NCBI RefSeq assembly: GCF_005938645.2
Contig: NZ_CP042171.1
Span: 3,038,001-3,102,000 of the forward strand
Direction: 5' to 3'
Length of the DNA stretch: 64,000 bases
Source: Pedobacter sp. KBS0701
GTDB taxonomy: Bacteria; Bacteroidota; Bacteroidia; Sphingobacteriales; Sphingobacteriaceae
The notes under the pieces: generated by a model
The model's input: the letters and a program-made list of their open reading frames with translations, nothing else
The model's database searches: none
What the model was told of the DNA's origin: nothing
Shown: positions 23,784 through 31,272 of the stretch, one piece after another
Layout of the letters: every line of letters starts with the position of its first letter
Position numbering within the stretch: the first letter of the stretch is position 1
Made by a program: the position numbers and the translations under genes

Positions 23784-25130
23784 ATGAATTTAACATCACT
23801 ACAAGCTATTTCACCTGTTGATGGCCGTTACAGAAAAACAACCGAAAGTTTAGCTGCTTACTTTTCGGAAGAAGCACTGATTAAATACCGTGTTTTTGTA
23901 GAAGTCGAATATTTTATCGCACTTTGCGAAATCAACTTGCCTGGCTTGGAGAGTTTTGACAGAAATCTTTATGCAGAATTACGTAAAATACACGAAAATT
24001 TTTCAGAAGCTAATGCGCTGGAAATTAAAGAAACTGAAAAAGTAACCAATCATGATGTTAAAGCGGTTGAATATTTTATCAAAAGTAAATTTGATGCTTT
24101 ATCCCTTCAAAACTATAAAGAGTTTATCCATTTTGGCTTAACCTCTCAGGATATCAACAATACCGCCATCCCTTATTCTATCAAACTGGCGCTGAACGAA
24201 AGTTACTACCCGGCGATTGATTCTTTAATCGAAAAAATAAACGCACTGGCAACAGAATGGAAGGATATTCCGATGCTGGCACATACGCATGGTCAGCCGG
24301 CCTCTCCTACTAAACTGGGAAAAGAATTTTTGGTTTTCGCCGAACGTTTAAGCATTCAGCTGGAAAGTTTAAAATCTATCCCGAACAGCGCAAAATTTGG
24401 TGGTGCAACCGGAAACTTCAATGCACACCATATTGCTTATCCTCAATTAAACTGGGTTGATTTTTCGAATCATTTTGTAAATGAAATATTAGGCTTAACC
24501 CGAGCTCAACACACTACACAGATTGAGCATTACGATCAGTTTGCCGCACAGTGCGATGCTTTAAAACGCATCAATAACATCATTATCGATTTAGACAGAG
24601 ACATCTGGACCTATATTTCGAAAAATTATTTCAAACAGAAAATCAAAGCGGGAGAAATCGGTTCATCAGCTATGCCACATAAAGTTAACCCGATCGATTT
24701 CGAAAACGCAGAAGGAAATGCTGGAATTGCAAATGCACTTTTCGAGTTCTTTGCTGCTAAATTGCCGATTTCGCGTTTACAGAGAGATTTAACGGACTCT
24801 ACAGTATTAAGAAATGTTGGTGTTCCTTTTGGGCATACTTTAATTGCCATTAATTCTACTTTACGTGGATTAAATAAGATTCTATTAAATGAAGCTGCTT
24901 TACATGCAGATTTAGATGAAAACTGGGCAGTTGTTGCCGAAGCCATTCAAACAGTTTTAAGGAGAGAGAACTACCCTAACCCTTACGAAGCCTTAAAAGA
25001 ATTAACCAGAACCAATTCAAAAATTAATGCAGCTAGTATTGCAGAGTTTATTGAAGGCTTAGCAGTTTCGGAAGCCATAAAAGTGCAATTGAGAACTATT
25101 ACTCCATTTAATTACACTGGCGTTTTTTAG
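23784..25130 (+). CDS. purB: Adenylosuccinate lyase
   Basis: The 448-aa product cleaves adenylosuccinate to AMP and SAICAR to AICAR in purine synthesis. The fumarase/aspartase superfamily signature GSSAMPHKVNPIDFENAEGN is present, with THGQPASPTKLGKE and the N-terminal SPVDGRYR. Length and order are typical of the short PurB type. It follows the lipoprotein array on the same strand behind a terminator and has its own promoter candidate. Confidence 0.96.
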   Translation: MNLTSLQAISPVDGRYRKTTESLAAYFSEEALIKYRVFVEVEYFIALCEINLPGLESFDRNLYAELRKIHENFSEANALEIKETEKVTNHDVKAVEYFIKSKFDALSLQNYKEFIHFGLTSQDINNTAIPYSIKLALNESYYPAIDSLIEKINALATEWKDIPMLAHTHGQPASPTKLGKEFLVFAERLSIQLESLKSIPNSAKFGGATGNFNAHHIAYPQLNWVDFSNHFVNEILGLTRAQHTTQIEHYDQFAAQCDALKRINNIIIDLDRDIWTYISKNYFKQKIKAGEIGSSAMPHKVNPIDFENAEGNAGIANALFEFFAAKLPISRLQRDLTDSTVLRNVGVPFGHTLIAINSTLRGLNKILLNEAALHADLDENWAVVAEAIQTVLRRENYPNPYEALKELTRTNSKINAASIAEFIEGLAVSEAIKVQLRTITPFNYTGVF

Positions 25131-25188
25131 TAAAATTAAATTGACGTTAAGCAGACAGCCAGCAAAGGTTTTATTAGTGAGTAATTGT

Positions 25189-25196
25189 TAATTTTG
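25189..25196 (+). promoter_or_regulatory. Possible nfu promoter, -7 element
   Basis: TAATTTTG matches TAnnTTTG, 21 bp before the ATG at 25218. The -33 part is not clear. Confidence 0.4.
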
Positions 25197-25217
25197 TTTA
25201 TTCAAATTGATTAAGAC

Positions 25218-25769
25218 ATGACGATTAACGTATATACAGAACAAACTCCAAATCCAGCTACCATGAAATTCATGGTAAACAAACTGTTAATAAATGGCAG
25301 TGAGGATTTTGCGACTAAAGAGAGTGCTGAACATTCGCCTTTTGCTAAAGAGTTATTTAAATTCAACTTTGTTTCTGGTGTTTTTTTCGCCAGTAATTTT
25401 GTTACCATTACCAAAACAGATGATGCAGAATGGGCAGATATTGAAGCTATTCTAAAAGAATTTGTTAAAGGTGCTGTAGAATCGGAATTAAAGATTAAAG
25501 AAGCGACTGCCGAAGAAGCACCTGCTTTTGAAGGTACGGAAACTGAAATTAAAATTCAACAGATTTTGCACGATTATGTACGCCCGGCCGTTGAACAGGA
25601 TGGTGGTGCGATTACCTACAAATCTTTTGATGAAGGTGTGGTTACTGTAGAGCTACGTGGCTCTTGCAGTGGTTGTCCGTCTTCTACCATTACACTTAAA
25701 TCAGGGATCCAAAACTTATTACAGCGAATGGTACCTGAAGTTACAGAAGTAGTTTCTGAAGCGCTTTAA
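25218..25769 (+). CDS. Nfu-type Fe-S scaffold protein
   Basis: The 183-aa product has an Nfu N-terminal domain (YTEQTPNPATMKFMVN) and a C-terminal NifU-like domain with the cluster-binding CxxC in GSCSGCPSST. These proteins bind and hand over iron-sulfur clusters in the cytoplasm. A terminator follows at 25799-25834, so it is a single-gene unit with purB upstream on the same strand. Confidence 0.93.
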   Translation: MTINVYTEQTPNPATMKFMVNKLLINGSEDFATKESAEHSPFAKELFKFNFVSGVFFASNFVTITKTDDAEWADIEAILKEFVKGAVESELKIKEATAEEAPAFEGTETEIKIQQILHDYVRPAVEQDGGAITYKSFDEGVVTVELRGSCSGCPSSTITLKSGIQNLLQRMVPEVTEVVSEAL

Positions 25770-25798
25770 AATGCATTTTTCATAGTACATATATAGTG

Positions 25799-25834
25799 AA
25801 AAGGTCCCAATACTAAGAATCGGGACCTTTTTTA
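25799..25834 (+). terminator. Terminator after nfu
   Basis: AAAAGGTCCC, a 13-nt loop and GGGACCTTTTTT form a hairpin with a T run. Confidence 0.85.
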
Positions 25835-25847
25835 TGCATTCTTCTTT

Positions 25848-25985
25848 CTCGTCATGCTGAACTTGTTACAGCATCTTTCCTGCTAGGTTAGCCCCTTGAA
25901 ATAAATTACCTTCTTTGAGCTCGCTTAAAGCTCGGTTTACTGCGTAGCTTTCCGCTGCGCTACAGGTCAGCACATGACATCACGA
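25848..25985. repeat. Dispersed GTCATGCTGAACTTG element
   Basis: CGTCATGCTGAACTTGTTAC begins a non-coding stretch with a second short reiteration GAGCTCGCTTAAAGCTC and GCTTTCCGCTGCGCTAC. It is related to, but diverged from, the GTCATTCTGAACGCAGTG family at 18361, 18825 and 28311. No gene is seen here. Confidence 0.4.
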
Positions 25986-25988
25986 TTA

Positions 25989-26777
25989 TTAAAAATACTG
26001 CTTAATCGCAGTTAACATCTCAGTGGTAAGTTTCCCATTGGTAGCCAGTATCTCCCTTTTCTCAAAGTAATCATTACCTCCGGCAAAATCATACACCTCT
26101 CCTCCTGCCTGCTGAACGATAAAACATCCTGCAGCAAAATCCCATTGCTGCAGATTAAATTCGAAAAAAGCATCAAAACGTCCGCAGGCGGTATAAACCA
26201 GATCTACAGCTGCTGCACCTATTCTGCGTACTCCATGGCTTTTTTGCATCATTTCGGCCAGCAATTTCAAATATTGAGGCTGTTTATCAAACTGATAGTA
26301 TGGAAATCCCGTAGCCAATAAACTCGATTTCAAATCAGGGTTAACAGAAACTTTGATTGCTTTTTTATTCATAAAAGCCAAACCGCCTTTATATGAATAA
26401 AACATTTCTCCCCTGTTTAATTCGTAAACCACACCAATAACAGGTAATCCATCTTCATAAAGTGCAACACTAATGCCATAAGCCGGAATGCCATGGATAA
26501 AATTGGTTGTACCATCCAAAGGATCGATGATCCAGGTGTAGGTTTTGCCCACCCGGTTAATGGTTTTCTCTTCGGTTATAAAACCGGCATCGGCAATTAA
26601 TTTTTCAAGATTTTGAACCAGTTTCTGCTCTGCTGTTTTATCAACATAAGAAACCATATCATTTAATCCTTTGTATTCGATTTTTTGTGCATCAAACTGC
26701 ATGGCTTCCTTACGGATAAAGTTTCCGGTAAGCTTTACAATCGAGATCACTTTATTGCATATTAATTCGTAATTCAT
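25989..26777 (-). CDS. Inositol monophosphatase family protein
   Basis: The 262-aa product has the metal-binding motifs of the IMPase/FBPase superfamily: FITEEKT, WIIDPLDGTTNFIHG (residues of about 84-98) and WDFAAGCFIVQQAGGEV near 214-230. It hydrolyses a phosphomonoester with Mg2+; the substrate (inositol phosphate, nucleotide or PAP) cannot be chosen from sequence. It follows lgt on the minus strand by 58 bp and may share its transcript. Confidence 0.9.
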   Translation of the reverse strand: MNYELICNKVISIVKLTGNFIRKEAMQFDAQKIEYKGLNDMVSYVDKTAEQKLVQNLEKLIADAGFITEEKTINRVGKTYTWIIDPLDGTTNFIHGIPAYGISVALYEDGLPVIGVVYELNRGEMFYSYKGGLAFMNKKAIKVSVNPDLKSSLLATGFPYYQFDKQPQYLKLLAEMMQKSHGVRRIGAAAVDLVYTACGRFDAFFEFNLQQWDFAAGCFIVQQAGGEVYDFAGGNDYFEKREILATNGKLTTEMLTAIKQYF

Positions 26778-26835
26778 AACTATTTAACAACCAAACAAAG
26801 TTGTTGTTGGATTTTAAATGAATTTATAAGGTTGT

Positions 26836-27987
26836 TTATTGGGCCAGTTGGTTCTTGTTCCTTAGAGCATAAGCACTTAGCGCGATCCCACCTACTACAA
26901 GAAAAGTTGAAATCATTTCTGCCTGCGTAAAAGACAAACCAAAAACATGGTATTTTGAATTTACCCGGATTAATTCAATGCAGAAACGCTCAACACCGTT
27001 TAAGATCATATAGATACCGAACATTAAACCAGGTGCTTTTATTTTATCTCTGATTTTCCACAAGAAAGCAAAAAGGATCAAACAGATAATTACTTCGTAG
27101 ATCGGTGTTGGGTATACCCCTTGTGCCAATTCGTTGCAAAACTTTCCGGTACAACCGGGAATTGGAATACCTTCTCCCACTACGTTGTTTGGGTATTTAT
27201 AAGACCACAACCAATCCGGAAGCCAGGAAAATGGTTTAGGGTTTGAATTTACAATCCCCCAGTCACCGTCGCCGGCTAAGTGACAACCGATACGGCCTAC
27301 TGCATAAGCCAGCATCATTCCTGGTCCACCTACATCAAGCATGTGTAAGGGTTTAATACCGTTTCTTTTTGCTATAATCAATACCGCCGCACCACCGCAA
27401 ATTAAACCACCGTAAAAAGTTAACCCACTAAACGACAATAACCGCTCGATGGGATGTTGAATAAAATCATCCCAATACTCCAGGTTATCGAAAAACTTTG
27501 CTCCTAAAAAACCCCAGATAGCTGCCCAAACAATCAGATTACTCATGATTTGGTAAGGGTGAATGGTTACCTGTGTTTCTTTTGGTTTATCGAGTTTATG
27601 TTTATTTTTTTCGGTATAATCCCAGTAAGCAAACAATCCAGCAAAAAATAAACCACCAATTATATTTCCTTTGGTCGACATTAAAATCGACTGTGCATCA
27701 TTTACAAAAAGTCTATAGTTTAATAATGCAAAAACCAGTTTATAACCAATAACAAACCCAAAAAGGCCATTCATGATTAATTCTGATGTAGTAGCAGGCT
27801 TGCCGATTACTACTGTTTTTTTTATTGGATGGAGTATGCCCAGCGCTTCTTTACGCTTAAGTTCTTTGGTAAAAGCCCAGTAACCAGCAACAAATGCCAG
27901 TGCTACAAATACACCGAATGTATTAAATGGAAGCGGTAAATTAATGCCGAAAAGATATTCTAAAAAATGTGAAACGGTAGGAAACAT
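26836..27987 (-). CDS. lgt: Prolipoprotein diacylglyceryl transferase
   Basis: The 383-aa multi-pass inner-membrane protein transfers diacylglycerol to the lipobox Cys of prolipoproteins. The Lgt signature is seen as AVGRIGCHLAGDGDWGI, with LTFYGGLICGG upstream and the C-terminal GIYMILNGVERFCIELIRVN helix. It is longer than the enteric form, with an extended N-terminal and middle section as in other Bacteroidota. The many lipoproteins in this window would be its substrates. Confidence 0.93.
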   Translation of the reverse strand: MFPTVSHFLEYLFGINLPLPFNTFGVFVALAFVAGYWAFTKELKRKEALGILHPIKKTVVIGKPATTSELIMNGLFGFVIGYKLVFALLNYRLFVNDAQSILMSTKGNIIGGLFFAGLFAYWDYTEKNKHKLDKPKETQVTIHPYQIMSNLIVWAAIWGFLGAKFFDNLEYWDDFIQHPIERLLSFSGLTFYGGLICGGAAVLIIAKRNGIKPLHMLDVGGPGMMLAYAVGRIGCHLAGDGDWGIVNSNPKPFSWLPDWLWSYKYPNNVVGEGIPIPGCTGKFCNELAQGVYPTPIYEVIICLILFAFLWKIRDKIKAPGLMFGIYMILNGVERFCIELIRVNSKYHVFGLSFTQAEMISTFLVVGGIALSAYALRNKNQLAQ

Positions 27988-28018
27988 ACAAATAATTTGA
28001 AGCGAAGATAGTAAAGAA

Positions 28019-28080
28019 AGACCAAAGCTGAAAGATTAAAGACCAAAGCTCAAAGACTAAAACGGAAAGACTAAAGACTA
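28019..28080. repeat. Tandem 21-bp units before lgt
   Basis: Three units of about 21 bp follow each other: AGACCAAAGCTGAAAGATTAA, AGACCAAAGCTCAAAGACTAA and a diverged AACGGAAAGACTAAAGACTAG, each given here only as its 20-21 base core. Purine-rich and without an open frame. Confidence 0.6.
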
Positions 28081-28310
28081 GCGTTTAAAGCTGGGAGAAA
28101 GAGGTAAAAATCTATTTTTCTATTTTGGAAAAGAGTGATTCTGTGTTTCATCGGTTAATACAGTCCTGCTCTCCACTTTACTCACCCGATTGAAAGAATC
28201 GGGATTCGTGCTCGCTGCGATCAGGTTTAATTATCGCATTGTAGTAGTTTCTGGGGGATTATTAAGCGCAAAAAACAGATTCTAAAAGCGGTTGTCTTTT
28301 TCCGCTTATT

Positions 28311-28444
28311 TGTCATCCTGAACGCAGTGAAGAATCTATATTGAGAAGGTAAGGTTCTTTTGTATTAATGGTGGCTTTTGACTAAGTGTTTTCGGGCTTC
28401 TGCATTTCATAAGTAAAAGATTCTTCACTACGTTCAGAATGACA
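28311..28444. repeat. Inverted pair of GTCATCCTGAACGCAGTGAAG
   Basis: TGTCATCCTGAACGCAGTG with AAGAATCT at 28311-28338 and its inverted copy (AGATTCTTCACTACG then TTCAGAATGACAG) at 28417-28444 enclose about 78 bp. They could fold into one long stem-loop after mtaB. The same word starts both copies of the duplication at 18361 and 18825. No gene is present in 27988-28469. Confidence 0.65.
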
Positions 28445-28469
28445 GCAAAAGATATTGACTCAGGACTAA

Positions 28470-29792
28470 TTAATGATGTGAGTAAACCGTTTCCAGTTCA
28501 GCTACTTCTACTTCTCCATCAGCAGTAATTTCTATCAGTTTAACTGCTTTTAGTTCGTTAACCATTAATGGATCGTACTTGGCACGTACTTTTACATAGT
28601 TTTTGGTAAAACCGTGCATATAACCTGATTTTTGATCCGCTTCAAAAAGCACCTCAGCTTCAGCACCAATTTGAGATTCGTAGAAAGCCCTCCGTTTTTT
28701 ATCAGATAAGATATGAAGCATTTTACTGCGCTCATTACGTTCACTGCCAGCTACGACACCTTTCATTTCAGCTGCTGCAGTTAATTCGCGTTCCGAATAG
28801 GTAAATACATGGAGGTAAGAGATATCAAGCTGATTTAAAAACTGGTAAGTATCCAGGAAATCTTCTTTCGTTTCGCCAGGAAAACCAACAATTACATCCA
28901 CACCAATACAACAGTGCGGCATTACCTCCTTAATTTTGGCAACACGTTCTACATACAAATCGCTACGGTAACGACGGCGCATTAAGCCTAAAATTTTATC
29001 AGAACCAGATTGTAAAGGAATATGGAAATGCGGAACAAACCTTTTAGAAGTGGACACAAACTGGATGATCTCATTGCTCAAAAGGTTAGGCTCAATAGAT
29101 GAAATTCGGATTCTTTCAATTCCTTCTATCTCATCTAAAGCTTTAACCAGGTCAAAAAATTTATCTTCGCGCTGGCCATTTCTGATTCCGAAATCGCCGA
29201 GATTTACACCCGTTAACACAATTTCTTTCACACCGCTTTCAGCAATCATTTTAGCACGGTTCACCACATTTTCAATGGTATCACTACGGCTTGCACCACG
29301 CGCTAAAGGAATGGTACAGTAAGTACAAGGATAATCGCAACCATCCTGCACTTTCAAGAAAGTGCGTGTTCTATCACCGATTGAATAAGAGGCAATAAAA
29401 TTATGGTTTACTTTTTCAATATTCTGCTGATGAACAACAGCTTTAGGCTGTTTGGTTAAATCGGTAATATATTCTACTATCCTGAATTTTTCTGCAGCGC
29501 CCAAAACCATATCAACACCTTCTATTTCGGCAATTTCCTGTGGTTTTAACTGTGCATAACACCCTACAATGGTTACGAATGCATTTGGAGAATACTTTAA
29601 AGCTTCTTTAACAACTTTACGGCATTTTTTATCCGCGTGATCGGTAACAGAGCAGGTATTGATCACATAAACATCGGCCTGATCCTGAAATTCTACCACA
29701 GCATAACCTGCATCGGTAAATAAACGACCGATAGTTGATGTTTCAGAGAAATTAAGTTTACAACCTAATGTATAAAATGCGACCTTTTTCAT
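28470..29792 (-). CDS. mtaB: tRNA t6A37 methylthiotransferase MtaB
   Basis: The 440-aa product is a radical-SAM methylthiotransferase. The N-terminal UPF0004 part has Cys in TLGCKLNFSET, NTCSVTDHADKKCR and IVGCYAQ. The radical-SAM cluster motif is DGCDYPCTYCTIPLARG, followed by a C-terminal TRAM domain. The TLGCKLN...ET and NTCSVT forms fit the MtaB branch, which makes 2-methylthio-t6A37 in tRNA, rather than MiaB. Start at 29792 gives the normal N-terminus. Confidence 0.93.
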   Translation of the reverse strand: MKKVAFYTLGCKLNFSETSTIGRLFTDAGYAVVEFQDQADVYVINTCSVTDHADKKCRKVVKEALKYSPNAFVTIVGCYAQLKPQEIAEIEGVDMVLGAAEKFRIVEYITDLTKQPKAVVHQQNIEKVNHNFIASYSIGDRTRTFLKVQDGCDYPCTYCTIPLARGASRSDTIENVVNRAKMIAESGVKEIVLTGVNLGDFGIRNGQREDKFFDLVKALDEIEGIERIRISSIEPNLLSNEIIQFVSTSKRFVPHFHIPLQSGSDKILGLMRRRYRSDLYVERVAKIKEVMPHCCIGVDVIVGFPGETKEDFLDTYQFLNQLDISYLHVFTYSERELTAAAEMKGVVAGSERNERSKMLHILSDKKRRAFYESQIGAEAEVLFEADQKSGYMHGFTKNYVKVRAKYDPLMVNELKAVKLIEITADGEVEVAELETVYSHH

Positions 29793-29819
29793 TGAGCCTG
29801 CAAAGATAACAAAATAGAT

Positions 29820-29850
29820 TTGAGTATTGAGATATGAGATTATAGATTAA
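29820..29850. repeat. Short reiterated spacer before mtaB
   Basis: GAGTATTGAGATATGAGATTAT and TAGATTAAAGG (core words GAGATATGAGATT) form a brief imperfect reiteration in the style of the spacers at 9177 and 17107. Confidence 0.35.
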
Positions 29851-29939
29851 AGGTAAATTACAGTTTATTAACAATGTTGTTTGTAGTTTTTCAATTTTCA
29901 GCTAATTATAAACGGTCGGGTGAAAACTGCTAACTAAAC

Positions 29940-30509
29940 TTATCCCTCCTGCCAGCGGTAACTTTCCTGCTCAAAACCAGCCAAATCCAATACCCTGCTA
30001 ATTACTGTTCCGGCCACTTCTTCTATACTTTTGGGCAGACTATAAAAAGATGGATTAGCCGGACAAATAATCCCACCGGCTTCGGTAACTGTTTTCATAT
30101 TGTTGATGTGGATTAAGCTAAAAGGTGTATCGCGTATTACAGTAATCAGTTTTCTCCGCTCTTTTAGTACCACATCAGCAGCCCTTGAGATCAGATCGTT
30201 TGATATCCCATGTGCGATGCGCCCTAATGTACCCATTGAGCATGGAACGATGATCATGGTATCGTATTTTGCCGAGCCTGAAGCAAAAGGTGCATTAAAA
30301 TCGTTCTTATTGTAAAAAGTAAAGTTTTTAAAGTCGTTATAGTTTTGATTGCCGAGTTCAAATTGCCAAACCTCTTTGGCATTATCGCTCATTACCACGC
30401 CAACGGCCTCAATCTGATCTTTTAATTTTAATAACTGATCAAATAAAACCTTTGCATAAACTGAACCACTGGCACCTGTAACTGCAACAATCACTTTCTT
30501 TTTCGTCAT
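29940..30509 (-). CDS. ubiX: Flavin prenyltransferase UbiX
   Basis: The 189-aa product makes the prenylated FMN cofactor that UbiD decarboxylases need. Hallmarks are VAVTGASGSVYAKVLFDQLL at the start, IVPCSMGTLGRIAHG, RAADVVLKERRKLI and PANPSFYSLP near the end. Length is typical. It is encoded about 25 kb from the UbiD gene at 3516-5351. It lies just downstream of a candidate small RNA with its own terminator (30541-30614). Confidence 0.94.
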   Translation of the reverse strand: MTKKKVIVAVTGASGSVYAKVLFDQLLKLKDQIEAVGVVMSDNAKEVWQFELGNQNYNDFKNFTFYNKNDFNAPFASGSAKYDTMIIVPCSMGTLGRIAHGISNDLISRAADVVLKERRKLITVIRDTPFSLIHINNMKTVTEAGGIICPANPSFYSLPKSIEEVAGTVISRVLDLAGFEQESYRWQEG

Positions 30510-30540
30510 AACACAAAAATAGTTTTTCTAAATCTATTAA

Positions 30541-30614
30541 AAACAAAAAAGGGCCAGAACATTGTTCTGACCCTACATCTACCTATGAAAAACATACCCT
30601 CGAAAGGGTAAGAA
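30541..30614 (-). ncRNA. Candidate small RNA with UUCG hairpin and terminator
   Basis: On the minus strand a TATATTTG element (30622-30615) is followed by a predicted start near 30611. The first hairpin is ACCCU-UUCG-AGGGU (30609-30596), a very stable tetraloop. About 20 nt later comes GGGUCAGAACA pairing with UGUUCUGGCCC (30573-30551, one G-U pair), then a run of U. The result is a discrete RNA of about 70 nt ending at about 30541. It is unnamed. It could also be a leader of ubiX, but the terminator would block read-through into that gene in most rounds. Confidence 0.5.
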
Positions 30615-30622
30615 CAAATATA
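30615..30622 (-). promoter_or_regulatory. Promoter -7 element of the candidate small RNA
   Basis: Minus-strand TATATTTG fits TAnnTTTG exactly. No clear -33 TTG is seen in the A/T-rich upstream sequence. The remainder of 30623-31220 has no gene I can support. Confidence 0.5.
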
Positions 30623-31220
30623 TATAAATTTTTAAAAAAATGTAAGTGAGAAATATTAAATCGCTTAAATCAGATATTAAACTCAAAAATTAAACACAAC
30701 ATACTGATTATCAGATTAATATTTTTTAAAAAAAATAGGTAAAAACTTTTTTAATGCTTAAAAAGACTCATTTTTAAATAAAATAACGTTTAATATCGTA
30801 TAATAAATAATACAATTTCACCTTTTAAGGTTTTACTTTAAGTCTTATCTCCTCATTTTACAGCTTTAACTTTACATTTTTTTGATATTAGTCTAACATC
30901 ATTTAAAACGATTTAAGAAAATATTTTAAAGATTTTTCTCACACCAAGCTCATTTGGATCTTATCCGGCTTAAAGTTTCTAACCGCATAAACAGAAAAGA
31001 GACGATATATTTTAGTGGTCCCCCTGGGTATTACAGTCTTACCCGGGAAACGAAATATTTCTTTCCATTTTAAATACCCGGTTATCGGAAATATTTTATT
31101 GGTAACAGGTTAAGGATTCCAAATTAGCCAATGGAATTCAGCTATTTAAAAACAAAAATCATTACGCTTATAACTTATACTATCTTGTATCATAAATATT
31201 ATATGTTCCTTAAATAACGG

Positions 31221-31251
31221 TTGTCGATTAACTGTTTAAGGATTATATTTG
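31221..31251 (+). promoter_or_regulatory. Promoter of the PAS histidine kinase
   Basis: TTG at 31221-31223 and TATATTTG at 31244-31251, spacer 20 nt, match the consensus. This covers the TTG codon at 31249, so translation cannot start there and the ATG at 31273 is the proper start. Confidence 0.7.
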
Positions 31252-31272
31252 GGGAACTGTCAACTCAAATAT

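Noticed and set aside
30541..30600. A 25-codon leader peptide (MFFIGRCRVRT...) overlapping the ubiX start
   Set aside because: The frame runs through a strong terminator hairpin. It ends by overlapping the ubiX ATG, but the codons look like chance; the RNA reading is better supported.
31249..31272. TTG as the start codon of the histidine kinase
   Set aside because: The TTG is part of the promoter element TATATTTG (31244-31251), so it would not be transcribed. The ATG at 31273 follows at a normal distance.
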